Assembly: GCF_025822245.1 (NCBI RefSeq)
Contig: NZ_JACKTL010000061.1
Span: 28,747 to 92,746, forward strand
Source: Mycolicibacterium hodleri
GTDB lineage: Bacteria > Actinomycetota > Actinomycetes > Mycobacteriales > Mycobacteriaceae
Direction of reading: 5' to 3'
Length of the DNA: 64,000 bases
Shown: in pieces, positions 15,647-25,932 of the stretch
Layout of the letters: each line of letters opens with the position of its first letter
Position numbering within the stretch: the first letter of the stretch is position 1
Translations under genes and position numbers: made by a program
The notes under the pieces: generated by a model
Database searches by the model: none
What the model saw: only the letters and a program-made list of their open reading frames with translations
Told to the model about the DNA's origin: nothing

Positions 15647-16162
15647 GTGACCAGAGCTCCCCTCGACGACGATCTGGTGGTTCGTCGCGCCCGCACGTCG
15701 GACGTCCCTCAGATCAAGTCTCTGGTCGACGTCTACGCGGGAAAGATCCTGCTGGAGAAGAATCTCGTCACCCTCTACGAGTCCGTCCAGGAGTTCTGGG
15801 TGGCCGAGGTGGACGACGAATTGGTCGGCTGCGGGGCACTGCACGTGCTGTGGTCCGACCTCGGGGAGGTTCGCACCGTTGCGGCGCACCCGCGGATGCG
15901 GGGCCGCGGCGTCGGGCACGCCGTCGTGACGCGGCTGCTGGACGTGGCCAGGGAGCTGCGGCTGCAGCGGATCTTCGTGCTGACCTTCGAGACCGAGTTC
16001 TTCGGCAGCCACGGCTTCCAGGAGATCGAGGGCACCCCGGTGACCGCCGAGGTGTACGACGAGATGCGCCGCTCCTACGACATCGGCGTCGCCGAATTCC
16101 TCGACCTGTCCTACGTCAAGCCCAACATCCTGGGCAACACCCGGATGCTGCTCACGCTGTAA
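15647..16162 (+). CDS. argA: N-acetylglutamate synthase (GNAT type)
   Basis: 171 residues from GTG 15647; GNAT-fold enzyme making N-acetylglutamate from glutamate and acetyl-CoA for arginine synthesis. It matches the short single-domain type of M. tuberculosis (Rv2747), not the two-domain E. coli ArgA. The acetyl-CoA binding loop is RTVAAHPRMRGRGVGHAVV; the motif FFGSHGFQEI follows, and SYVKPNILGNTRMLLTL ends the protein. A TACCCT box 7 nt before the start indicates a leaderless mRNA. Two nt after its stop begins the first palindromic repeat. Confidence 0.9.
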   Translation: MTRAPLDDDLVVRRARTSDVPQIKSLVDVYAGKILLEKNLVTLYESVQEFWVAEVDDELVGCGALHVLWSDLGEVRTVAAHPRMRGRGVGHAVVTRLLDVARELRLQRIFVLTFETEFFGSHGFQEIEGTPVTAEVYDEMRRSYDIGVAEFLDLSYVKPNILGNTRMLLTL

Positions 16163-16164
16163 GT

Positions 16165-16224
16165 GCCGAGCGTGACGCCACTGCGAGAATTCGGCCGAAG
16201 AGTCGCAGTGGGCTCACGTTCGGC
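16165..16224. repeat. Palindromic repeat, left copy
   Basis: 60-bp imperfect palindrome: 22-nt arms (GCCGAGCGTGACGCCACTGC... and its complement ending GTTCGGC) around the perfect 10-bp centre TTCGGCCGAA. It differs from the right copy at two adjacent positions (CG for GC), which weaken the stem. It lies 2 nt after the argA stop and contains the last two codons and stop (16214-16216) of the DUF559 gene. As RNA it would fold into a strong hairpin usable as a two-way terminator. Confidence 0.85.
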
Positions 16225-17053
16225 GTCGTAGAGCTCGCCCCACCCGACCGATGATGGCGCCGTCGCTGTCCTCGGCAGTGATCCGAACGTCATCCCAACC
16301 GAGCTCGGTCAGGTCCGCGTGGCGCCTGATGTCCCTCGCGAACTGGCGGCGGGTCATCCGATGGTGTTTGCCCTCGTAGTCGACGCCCACCTTGAGGTCC
16401 CGCCAACCCAGGTCGACGACCGCCACGAGCTGCCCCCATTCGTCGTAGACCGGAATCTGGGTCTCCGGAGGCGGAAACCCTGCCGCCACGAGGACCAAGC
16501 GCACCCTGGTCTCCTGCGGTGACTCGGCGCCGGCGTCGACCAAGTCGAGTACCTCGACCGCGGCGCGAATGCCCCGACGTCCGCGATGGCGCTCGGCGAG
16601 TAATTCGACGTCGGACACCGTGAGCTTGGTGGCGCGCGCCAGTGCGTCGATCGCCGCGACGGCCCGGCCACGCGGGTAGCGGCACGCAATGTCGAGCGCC
16701 GTCCGTGCGGGTGTGGTGACGCGCACTCCGTCGACGTACGACGTCTCGTCGTCGTCGAATCGATCAGACCACGTGGTGATCCCGTCGGGGGGCCGCCGAT
16801 TACCGAAGAGGATCTCGGCGGGGGCGTCGTCGTCCACCCACTTGGCACGATGCAACGCCGCCGCCGATTGCCCGGCGACGATTCCCGCACGTCCCGACCA
16901 CAGCCACGCCGCCCGCGCGCGGGTCGCTGCGGTCAGCTCGGAACCCTTCGGCAGGTAGACGTCGCGATGGACGGCGACGAACCGACTCCGCAGGTGATAC
17001 GGCGTCAGGTGACCCGCAGCCAAGGCCTCGCTGCCGACGAACGGCTCCCCCAT
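16214..17053 (-). CDS. AbiEi-like / DUF559 endonuclease-domain protein
   Basis: 279 residues from ATG 17053. The N-terminal part (about 1-170) resembles the AbiEi-type winged-helix and middle domain common in actinobacteria (LTPYHLRSRFVAVHRDVYLP, GQSAAALHRA, TTPARTALDIA). The C-terminal part (about 190-275) is a DUF559/Vsr-like nuclease: SPQETRVRLVLVAAGFPPPE, an Asp in VVDLGW, and the ExK motif in VDYEGKHHR, so catalytic residues are intact. Its stop codon falls in the left palindromic repeat and the right repeat lies about 33 nt upstream of its start. It may act in defence, selfish mobility or DNA repair; no partner gene is beside it. Confidence 0.75.
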   Translation of the reverse strand: MGEPFVGSEALAAGHLTPYHLRSRFVAVHRDVYLPKGSELTAATRARAAWLWSGRAGIVAGQSAAALHRAKWVDDDAPAEILFGNRRPPDGITTWSDRFDDDETSYVDGVRVTTPARTALDIACRYPRGRAVAAIDALARATKLTVSDVELLAERHRGRRGIRAAVEVLDLVDAGAESPQETRVRLVLVAAGFPPPETQIPVYDEWGQLVAVVDLGWRDLKVGVDYEGKHHRMTRRQFARDIRRHADLTELGWDDVRITAEDSDGAIIGRVGRALRRRT

Positions 17054-17085
17054 GGCCGCAGTGTGCCGACACCGTCCGACACGTC

Positions 17086-17145
17086 GCCGAGCGTGAGCCC
17101 ACTGCGAGAATTCGGCCGAAGAGTCGCAGTGGGCTCACGTTCGGC
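17086..17145. repeat. Palindromic repeat, right copy
   Basis: 60-bp palindrome with 22-nt arms pairing at 21 of 22 positions (the other is a G-U pair in RNA), three unpaired bases, and the central TTCGGCCGAA. It begins 33 nt before the DUF559 start codon and ends 2 nt from the ftsK stop codon (17148-17150). Same orientation as the left copy. It could also terminate ftsK transcription. Confidence 0.85.
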
Positions 17146-17147
17146 GA

Positions 17148-19697
<2,550 letters not shown>

Positions 19698-19881
19698 GCG
19701 GAAAGACTAGTCGCAACAACCCCACTTTCACCATTAGCCACACAGGTAACAAATAGCCAACAATCGCACGACGAATCCCGCAGCGCGTTGACACCGCGTC
19801 GACCTGCGGCGACATCCAACGTGGCCAGGGTCACGCCCCGGTGCGACGACGGATTCCGTAGGCGTCGGTACTCTCGACACG
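19698..19881. promoter_or_regulatory. Divergent promoter region ftsK / SulP-carbonic anhydrase
   Basis: 184-bp gap, AT-richer near ftsK. Minus-strand TAGTCT (19709-19704) lies 6 nt before the ftsK ATG; plus-strand TACTCT (19869-19874) lies 7 nt before the GTG of the transporter gene. Both genes lack ribosome binding sites, so both are predicted leaderless. No other motif recognised. Confidence 0.45.
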
Positions 19882-22095
19882 GTGATCGCACCGGCGAAAA
19901 TTTCTGATGTTAAACCTTTGTTACACAACGTCTTTCGCTACGACGTTCCGGCCTCCCTGGTGGTCTTCCTGGTGGCGCTGCCGCTGTCTATCGGCATCGC
20001 CGTCGCCTCCGGCGCCCCGGTGGTGGCCGGTCTGATCGCCGCCATCGTCGGCGGGATCGTGTGCGCGGCCGTGGGCGGTTCGCCACTTCAGGTCAGCGGA
20101 CCCGCCGCTGGGCTCACCGTCGTGGTCGCCGAACTGGTCGCACAATTCGGGTGGAAGGCGACGTGCGCGATCACCGCGGCGGCGGGCGTGCTGCAAATCC
20201 TGCTCGGTCTGAGCCGCATCGCCCGCGCGGCGCTGGCGATCGCACCGATCGTCGTCCACGCCATGCTCGCAGGCATCGGCATCACCATCGCCCTGCAGCA
20301 GGTCCACGTCCTGCTCGGCGGCGGGCCACCAAGCAACGCGTGGGCCAATCTGGTTGCGCTGCCCAGCCAACTCGCCGCGCCCCAATGGTCCGAGGTGCTG
20401 GTCGGCGGATTGGTGATCGCCATCATGCTGACCTGGCGCTTCGTTCCCAGTGCGGTCCGCGTCGTCCCGGGTGCGCTGGTCGCCGTGGTGGTGGCGACGA
20501 CCGTCAGCTACCTCCCCGGCCTCAGCGCCGACCGCATCGGTCTCGACGAGTCCGTCGTCGACGCGATCGGCCTGCCCTCGATGCCGCAGGGCTCGTGGTC
20601 GGCGATCGCGATCGCCGTGCTCACCGTCGCCCTGATCGCCAGCGTGGAGAGCCTGCTGTCGGCGAGCGCGGTCGACAAGATGCACGGTGGCCCGCGCACC
20701 GACTTCAACCGCGAGCTCCTGGGACAGGGCACCGCCAACGTCTCGTCGGGTCTGCTCGGCGGCCTGCCCGTCACCGGCGTCATCGTGCGCAGCTCCACCA
20801 ACGTCTCGGCCGGGGCCAAGACGCGCGCCTCGGCCGCACTGCACGGCGTGTGGCTCCTGCTGTTCTCGGTGTTCCTGGTCGGCGTCGTGGAGATGATCCC
20901 GAACGCCGCGCTGGCCGGTCTGCTCATCGTCATCGGCGTCCAGTTGGTCAAGCTCGCGCACGTCGAGCTGGCCCGTCGCACCGGCGAACTGCTGATCTAC
21001 GGCGTGACACTGGTGGCGGTGGTCTTCCTGAACCTGCTCGAGGGAGTGCTGATCGGGTTGGTTCTCGCCGTCGGCATCGCCGCCTGGCGGATCGTGCGGG
21101 TCTCGATCGTCACCGAGGACCTCAGCCAGCGGTCCGCCGACGGCGGACGCGACCAGTGGCACGTGGCGATCACGGGGTCGTGCACGTTCCTCGCGCTGCC
21201 CAGGCTGACCGCGGCGCTCGACGGACTCCCCCGCGGCGCCGACACGTTCGTCGACCTCAACGTCGACTACCTGGACCACGCGGCGATGGACACCCTCCAG
21301 GAATGGATACGGCAGCGCCGTGCCGCGGGCGACGAGGTGACGGTTACCGAAACCGGCACGGCCCGAATGGAATTCGCTCACGATCGGCCACCGAAGCGCA
21401 ACACCGAGGGCAGGCGGGTCATCTCCGCACTACGGCTGATCTGGCCCCCGCACCTCGCCGGCGGCGTCGACCGGTACAGCAACGGAGTCGCCCCCCTTCT
21501 GCGAGAGCGGTTCGGCTCCGACGACGAGCACAGCCCCCACACCATGCTGCTGACGTGTGCCGACGCCCGAATCCTGCCGAATCTGCTCACCGACAGCGGC
21601 CCCGGTGAGCTGCTCAACGTCCGCAACGTCGGCAACCTGGTGCCCGGCGGGTCGGCGGACGCGTCGGTGGAGTCCGCGCTCAGCTACGCCCTCGAGCGGC
21701 TGTCGGTGCGCACGATCGCCGTCTGCGGACACTCCGGCTGCGAGGCGATGGACGACCTCCTGCACGGCGGCGCCGACGGGGCGATCGGCCGGTGGCTCGA
21801 CCACGGCCACGCCAGCGTCGCCGCCCTGCGCAACGGTCATCCCGTGGCCAAGGCGGCCGCCGAGGCGGGCTTCGGGGCAGCCGACCAACTCGGCATGGTC
21901 AACGTGGCCATCCAGGTGCAGACGCTGCAGCGACACCCCCTCGTCGCACCGCGGTTGGCGGAGGGCTCGGCGACCGTCGCCGGATTGTTCCTCGAATTGA
22001 GTTCGGCACGGCTGTATCTGGTGGGCGCGGACCACATCGCCGAGATCGGCCAAGGCGCCGCGCAGTTCGAAGGGCTCGGGGAGGTGGTCCGTTGA
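19882..22095 (+). CDS. SulP-family anion transporter fused to STAS and beta-carbonic anhydrase domains
   Basis: 737 residues from GTG. Residues about 15-415 form a SulP/SLC26 transporter with roughly 10-12 helices (DVPASLVVFLVALPLSIGIA near the start; PVTGVIVRSSTNVSAGAKTR in the core). About 430-500 is a STAS-like domain. About 530-735 is a beta-class carbonic anhydrase with zinc ligands C559, H617 and C620 (TCADARI, CGHSGC) and the D561/R563 pair, so it should be active. This layout resembles M. tuberculosis Rv3273. It probably imports bicarbonate, or another anion, coupled to CO2/bicarbonate exchange at the membrane. Confidence 0.9.
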   Translation: MIAPAKISDVKPLLHNVFRYDVPASLVVFLVALPLSIGIAVASGAPVVAGLIAAIVGGIVCAAVGGSPLQVSGPAAGLTVVVAELVAQFGWKATCAITAAAGVLQILLGLSRIARAALAIAPIVVHAMLAGIGITIALQQVHVLLGGGPPSNAWANLVALPSQLAAPQWSEVLVGGLVIAIMLTWRFVPSAVRVVPGALVAVVVATTVSYLPGLSADRIGLDESVVDAIGLPSMPQGSWSAIAIAVLTVALIASVESLLSASAVDKMHGGPRTDFNRELLGQGTANVSSGLLGGLPVTGVIVRSSTNVSAGAKTRASAALHGVWLLLFSVFLVGVVEMIPNAALAGLLIVIGVQLVKLAHVELARRTGELLIYGVTLVAVVFLNLLEGVLIGLVLAVGIAAWRIVRVSIVTEDLSQRSADGGRDQWHVAITGSCTFLALPRLTAALDGLPRGADTFVDLNVDYLDHAAMDTLQEWIRQRRAAGDEVTVTETGTARMEFAHDRPPKRNTEGRRVISALRLIWPPHLAGGVDRYSNGVAPLLRERFGSDDEHSPHTMLLTCADARILPNLLTDSGPGELLNVRNVGNLVPGGSADASVESALSYALERLSVRTIAVCGHSGCEAMDDLLHGGADGAIGRWLDHGHASVAALRNGHPVAKAAAEAGFGAADQLGMVNVAIQVQTLQRHPLVAPRLAEGSATVAGLFLELSSARLYLVGADHIAEIGQGAAQFEGLGEVVR

Positions 22096-22167
22096 CCCCC
22101 GCCTGCGCTGGGTAATGTGAGCCACGCCGATCCACTCGGTGCTACCCACTCGATGAGGAGTCCCCGC

Positions 22168-22482
22168 ATGCCCGTCGTCGTCGTCGCCACCCTGATCGCC
22201 AAGCCCGAGTCCGTCGACGCGGTGCGTACCGCCTGCACCCAGGCGATCGAAGCGGTCCACTCCGAGCCGGGATGCCAGCTGTACTCGCTGCACGAGGCCG
22301 ACGGCACGTTCGTCTTCGTCGAGCAGTGGGCCGACGAAGACGCGCTCAAGACCCACGGCACCGCGCCGGCGATCGGCACGCTCTTCGGGGCCATCGGCGA
22401 GCACCTGGACGGCGCCCCGGACATCAAGATGCTGCAGCCGGTCGTCGCCGGCGACCCCGCCAAGGGTCAGCTGCGTCCCTAG
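22168..22482 (+). CDS. Antibiotic biosynthesis monooxygenase (ABM) domain protein (Rv2749-like)
   Basis: 104 residues from ATG 22168, preceded by GAGGAG 7 nt upstream; an upstream in-frame GTG has no support. A small ferredoxin-like ABM fold: VVVVATLIAKPESVDAVRTAC, EPGCQLYSLHEADGTFVFVEQWADEDALKTH. Such dimers act as quinol or haem monooxygenases or as simple stress proteins. It lies 2 nt before the SDR gene, and the pair matches Rv2749-Rv2750. Confidence 0.85.
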   Translation: MPVVVVATLIAKPESVDAVRTACTQAIEAVHSEPGCQLYSLHEADGTFVFVEQWADEDALKTHGTAPAIGTLFGAIGEHLDGAPDIKMLQPVVAGDPAKGQLRP

Positions 22483-22484
22483 GC

Positions 22485-23303
22485 ATGGGAACCCTCGAGG
22501 GCAAGGTCGCCTTCATCACGGGTGCGGCCCGCGGCCAGGGTCGCGCCCACGCGGTGAAGCTGGCGTCGGAGGGCGCCGACGTCATCGCCGTCGACCTGTG
22601 CGACCAGATCGCCTCGGTGCCGTACCCGATGGCCACCCCCGACGACCTCGCCGCCACCGTGAAACTGGTGCAGGACACCGGTTCCCGCATCGTCGCCCTG
22701 CAGGCCGACGTGCGGGATCGGTCGGCGCTGAAGACCGCGTTGCGGTCGGGGGTCGAGGAGCTCGGCGGGCGCCTCGACATCGTCGTCGCCAACGCCGGCA
22801 TCGCACCGATGGCCGACGAAAACGCGTGGCACGACGTGATCGACGTCAACCTCACCGGCGTGCATCACACCGTGGACGTCGCGATGCGGCCGATGGTCAA
22901 GGCGGGCAACGGGGGCGCCATCGTGCTCATCAGCTCGGTGATGGGGTTGGTCGGCCTCGGCTCGCCGTTCGCCGGCTCCATCGGGTACGCCGCCGCCAAG
23001 CACGGCGTGGTCGGACTGATGCGGTCGTATGCGAACCTGTTGTCTGGTCAGAACATTCGGGTGAACTCGATCCACCCGGCCGGGGTCAGGACGCCGATGG
23101 TCGACAACGAGTTCACCCGAAAGTGGCTCGCCGAGATGACCGGTGGCGAGGAGGGCGACATGACCATGGCCAGCGTGGCCAACATGGAGACCGTCGAGCC
23201 GGAGGTCATCGCCGACACGGTGGCCTGGTTGGTGGCCGACACCGGCAAGCACATCACCGGCGTGGCCTTGCCGGTCGACGACGGTTACGTCAACAAGCGG
23301 TGA
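22485..23303 (+). CDS. SDR-family oxidoreductase, mycofactocin-coupled type (Rv2750-like)
   Basis: 272 residues. Short-chain dehydrogenase with the nucleotide motif TGAARGQG, a VDLCD end of the second strand, NAG at the fourth strand (VVANAGIAP), and the catalytic Ser-Tyr-Lys (SSVMG ... YAAAKHG). The GAARGQGRAHAVKLASEGADVI pattern and the insertion after VDLC are typical of SDRs that keep NAD tightly bound and pass electrons to mycofactocin. Probable alcohol dehydrogenase; substrate unknown. Likely one transcript with the ABM gene. Confidence 0.88.
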   Translation: MGTLEGKVAFITGAARGQGRAHAVKLASEGADVIAVDLCDQIASVPYPMATPDDLAATVKLVQDTGSRIVALQADVRDRSALKTALRSGVEELGGRLDIVVANAGIAPMADENAWHDVIDVNLTGVHHTVDVAMRPMVKAGNGGAIVLISSVMGLVGLGSPFAGSIGYAAAKHGVVGLMRSYANLLSGQNIRVNSIHPAGVRTPMVDNEFTRKWLAEMTGGEEGDMTMASVANMETVEPEVIADTVAWLVADTGKHITGVALPVDDGYVNKR

Positions 23304-23310
23304 CGGCCGC

Positions 23311-24987
23311 CTAGACCTCCAACACCGTCGGCACGATCATCGGCTGGCGACGGTACTTCTCGGCCACCCACTTGCCGACGGCACGCCGGGCGGCCTGGGC
23401 GAACCGGGTCGGGTCGGTGATCTTCTCCGCGACGAGCGACTGCAGCGATTCCTCGACGAGGCGGGTGACGGGCTCGAGGGCCTTGGGGTCCTCGGAGAAG
23501 CCGCGCGACTGTAGGTGCACCGGCCCGGCGATCTTGCCGGTGGCCCGGTCGAGCACGATGGTGACGGCGATGAAACCCGATGACAGCACCAGGCGTTCGC
23601 CCAGCGTGGCGTCGCCGACGTCACCGGTCACCAGACCGTCCACGAACATCTTGCCGACCGGGACCGCGCCGGAGATCTTGGCCCGACCCTTGACGAGGTC
23701 GACGCTGACGCCGTTCTCGGCCAGCACGATGTTCTCTTCGGGCACACCAGAACTTGCGGCCAACGCGGCGTTGGCACGCATGTGGCGCCAGGTGCCGTGC
23801 ACCGGCATGACGTTGCGCGGACGTACCCCGTTGTAGAGGAACAGCAGCTCCCCGGCGTAGGCGTGGCCCGAAACGTGAACGCGCACTTGCGCGTTGGTGA
23901 CGACGCGCACGCCGATCTTGGCCAACGAGTCGAGCACGTCGAAGATGGCCTCCTCGTTGCCCGGTATCTGCGACGAGGACATGATGATCAGGTCGCCCCG
24001 GGTCAGCGTGATGCTGCGGTGCTCACCGCGCGACATCCTCGACAGCGCGGCCATCGTCTCGCCCTGCGTGCCGGTGGTGACCAGGGTTATCCGGTCCGCG
24101 GGCAGCAGTTCGGCGGCGGCGATGTCGACCACGTCGTCGTCGCCGACGTTGAGAAAGCCGAGATCCTTGGCGATCCCCATGTTGCGCACCATGGATCTGC
24201 CGACGAAGGACACCTTGCGCCCGAGGGCCACCGACGCGTCGACGATCTGTTGCACGCGGGCGACGTTGGAGGCGAAGCACGCGACGATGACGCGCCCCTC
24301 GGCACCGCGGATCAACCGGTGCATGTTGGGCCCGATCTCGCTCTCCGACGGGCCCACACCGGGGATTTCGGCGTTCGTCGAGTCGCACAGGAACAGGTCG
24401 ACGCCGGCGTCGCCGAGCCGCGACATGCCCGGCAGGTCGGTGGGCCGGCCGTCGAGCGGCAGCTGGTCGAGCTTGATGTCACCGGTGTGCAGCAGCGTGC
24501 CCGCGCCGGTGTACACGGCGATGGCCAGCGCGTCGGGAATGGAGTGGTTGACGGCGAAGTACTCGCACTCGAACACGCCGTGGTTGCTGCTCTGCTTCTC
24601 GGCGACCTCGACGAACACCGGCTTGATGCGGTGTTCCCGGCACTTCGCGGCGATCAGCGCCAGGGTGAACTTCGATCCGACGACGGGGATGTCGGGGCGC
24701 AGCTTGAGCAGATGCGGAATGGCGCCGATGTGGTCCTCGTGGGCGTGGGTGACGACCAGTGCCTCGATGTCGTCGAGCCGGCCTTCGATGTGCCGCAGAT
24801 CCGGCAGGATCAGGTCGACGCCGGGCTCGTCGTGGCCGGGGAACAGCACGCCGCAGTCGATGACCAGGAGGCGTCCGAGGTGCTCGAGAACGGTCATGTT
24901 GCGGCCGATCTCGCTGATGCCGCCGAGCGCGGTCACCCGCAGCCCGCCCGGCTCCAAGGGGCCGGGAGGGACGAGTTCGGCGGTCAT
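23311..24987 (-). CDS. rnj: Ribonuclease J
   Basis: 558 residues from ATG 24987. Metallo-beta-lactamase/beta-CASP RNase with 5'-3' exonuclease and endonuclease activity in mRNA decay and rRNA processing. The zinc site HAHEDHIGAIPHLL, the Asp in LFLCDSTNAE, the CASP domain (FASNVARVQQIVDAS, TGTQGE) and HVSGHAYAG are all there. Only the first 4 nt overlap the dapA stop (ATGA), as in other mycobacteria (Rv2752c). Confidence 0.95.
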   Translation of the reverse strand: MTAELVPPGPLEPGGLRVTALGGISEIGRNMTVLEHLGRLLVIDCGVLFPGHDEPGVDLILPDLRHIEGRLDDIEALVVTHAHEDHIGAIPHLLKLRPDIPVVGSKFTLALIAAKCREHRIKPVFVEVAEKQSSNHGVFECEYFAVNHSIPDALAIAVYTGAGTLLHTGDIKLDQLPLDGRPTDLPGMSRLGDAGVDLFLCDSTNAEIPGVGPSESEIGPNMHRLIRGAEGRVIVACFASNVARVQQIVDASVALGRKVSFVGRSMVRNMGIAKDLGFLNVGDDDVVDIAAAELLPADRITLVTTGTQGETMAALSRMSRGEHRSITLTRGDLIIMSSSQIPGNEEAIFDVLDSLAKIGVRVVTNAQVRVHVSGHAYAGELLFLYNGVRPRNVMPVHGTWRHMRANAALAASSGVPEENIVLAENGVSVDLVKGRAKISGAVPVGKMFVDGLVTGDVGDATLGERLVLSSGFIAVTIVLDRATGKIAGPVHLQSRGFSEDPKALEPVTRLVEESLQSLVAEKITDPTRFAQAARRAVGKWVAEKYRRQPMIVPTVLEV

Positions 24988-25886
24988 CGGAGCACGCCAG
25001 CTGCCCGCATGTCTGCCTCCAGCGCGTCGACCTGAGCGCTCGTCGCGGGGATCTGCGGAAGTCGCGGATCCCCAGTGTTGAAGCCCAACAATTGAAGTCC
25101 TGTCTTGGCCATGGTGACGCCGCCGAGACGGTTCTGGGCGTCGTTGAGGGTGCCGAGGCTGACGTGAATCTTGCGTGCCGTCGCAGGATCCCCGGAGGTG
25201 AAGGCCGACAACATGTCTCGCAACTGACTTGCCGCCAGGTGGCCCCAGACGCTGATGAATCCGGTCGCCCCCATGGCCAGCCACGGCAGGTTCAGGGCGT
25301 CGTCGCCGGAATAGTAGGCCAGCCCGGTCTCGGCCATGATCATCGCACCACCGTGCAGATCGCCCTTGGCGTCCTTGATGGCGACGATGTTCGGGTGCGG
25401 CGCGATCGCCCGAACGGTGTCCCATTCGATCGGCACCACCGAGCGGGGCGGGATGTCGTAGAGCACGTTGGGCAGCGCCGTGGCGTCGGCGACGGCGGTG
25501 AAGTGCGCGACCAATCCGGCTTGCGGCGGCCGTGAGTAGTAGGGCGTGACGACGAGGAGTCCGTGGGCGCCCTCGGCTTCACAGGCCTTCGCCAGGTGCA
25601 CGCTGTGCGCGGTGTCGTACGACCCGGCCCCGGCGATGACCCTGGCGCGGTCCCCCACGGCCTCCAGGACGGCGGCGAGCAAGGCGAGCTTCTCGGCGTC
25701 GGTGGTCGTCGGCGATTCGCCGGTGGTCCCCGACACCACGAGACCGTCGCACCCGGAGTCGACGAGGTGCTTGGCAAGCTTCTTGGCGACAGCCAGGTCT
25801 ACCGAGCCGTCCGGGCCGAACGGCGTCACCATGGCCGTCAGCATGGTGCCCAGACGGGCGCTGACATCGAATCCGCTGGTGGTCAC
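24984..25886 (-). CDS. dapA: 4-hydroxy-tetrahydrodipicolinate synthase
   Basis: 300 residues from GTG 25886; first enzyme of the lysine/diaminopimelate branch, joining pyruvate and aspartate semialdehyde. TIM-barrel motifs: GTTGESPTTT (pyruvate binding), TPYYSRPPQ with the catalytic Tyr, the Schiff-base Lys in VAIKDAKGD, and YYSGDDALNLP. TAATCT (25899-25894) 7 nt before GTG indicates a leaderless start and excludes the longer upstream frame. Transcribed with rnj. Confidence 0.95.
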   Translation of the reverse strand: MTTSGFDVSARLGTMLTAMVTPFGPDGSVDLAVAKKLAKHLVDSGCDGLVVSGTTGESPTTTDAEKLALLAAVLEAVGDRARVIAGAGSYDTAHSVHLAKACEAEGAHGLLVVTPYYSRPPQAGLVAHFTAVADATALPNVLYDIPPRSVVPIEWDTVRAIAPHPNIVAIKDAKGDLHGGAMIMAETGLAYYSGDDALNLPWLAMGATGFISVWGHLAASQLRDMLSAFTSGDPATARKIHVSLGTLNDAQNRLGGVTMAKTGLQLLGFNTGDPRLPQIPATSAQVDALEADMRAAGVLR

Positions 25887-25893
25887 GCGGTTG

Positions 25894-25899
25894 AGATTA
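25894..25899 (-). promoter_or_regulatory. Predicted -10 box of dapA-rnj
   Basis: TAATCT on the minus strand, separated by 7 nt (CAACCGC) from the dapA GTG; no Shine-Dalgarno site, so a leaderless dapA-rnj transcript is predicted. Confidence 0.45.
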
Positions 25900-25932
25900 C
25901 CCGCTCGACACCGGCGATCACGAGCACCGGTG

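Larger units (their letters stand above)
16165..17145. mobile_element. Candidate mobile cassette: DUF559 nuclease gene between two palindromic repeats
   Basis: A 981-bp unit made of two 60-bp repeats in direct orientation (16165-16224 and 17086-17145, 58/60 identical) around one gene on the minus strand. Each repeat lies 2 nt from the stop codon of its flanking chromosomal gene (argA left, ftsK right), and the cassette gene ends inside the left repeat. In M. tuberculosis argA and ftsK are adjacent with no such gene, as I recall. No transposase, target duplication outside the repeats or tRNA is visible. Confidence 0.55.

Noticed and set aside
22093..22128. TTGACC...TAATGT as a sigma-A promoter for the ABM-SDR genes
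   Set aside because: The spacing is only about 15 bp and the -35 part lies in the stop region of the previous gene; too weak to list as a feature.
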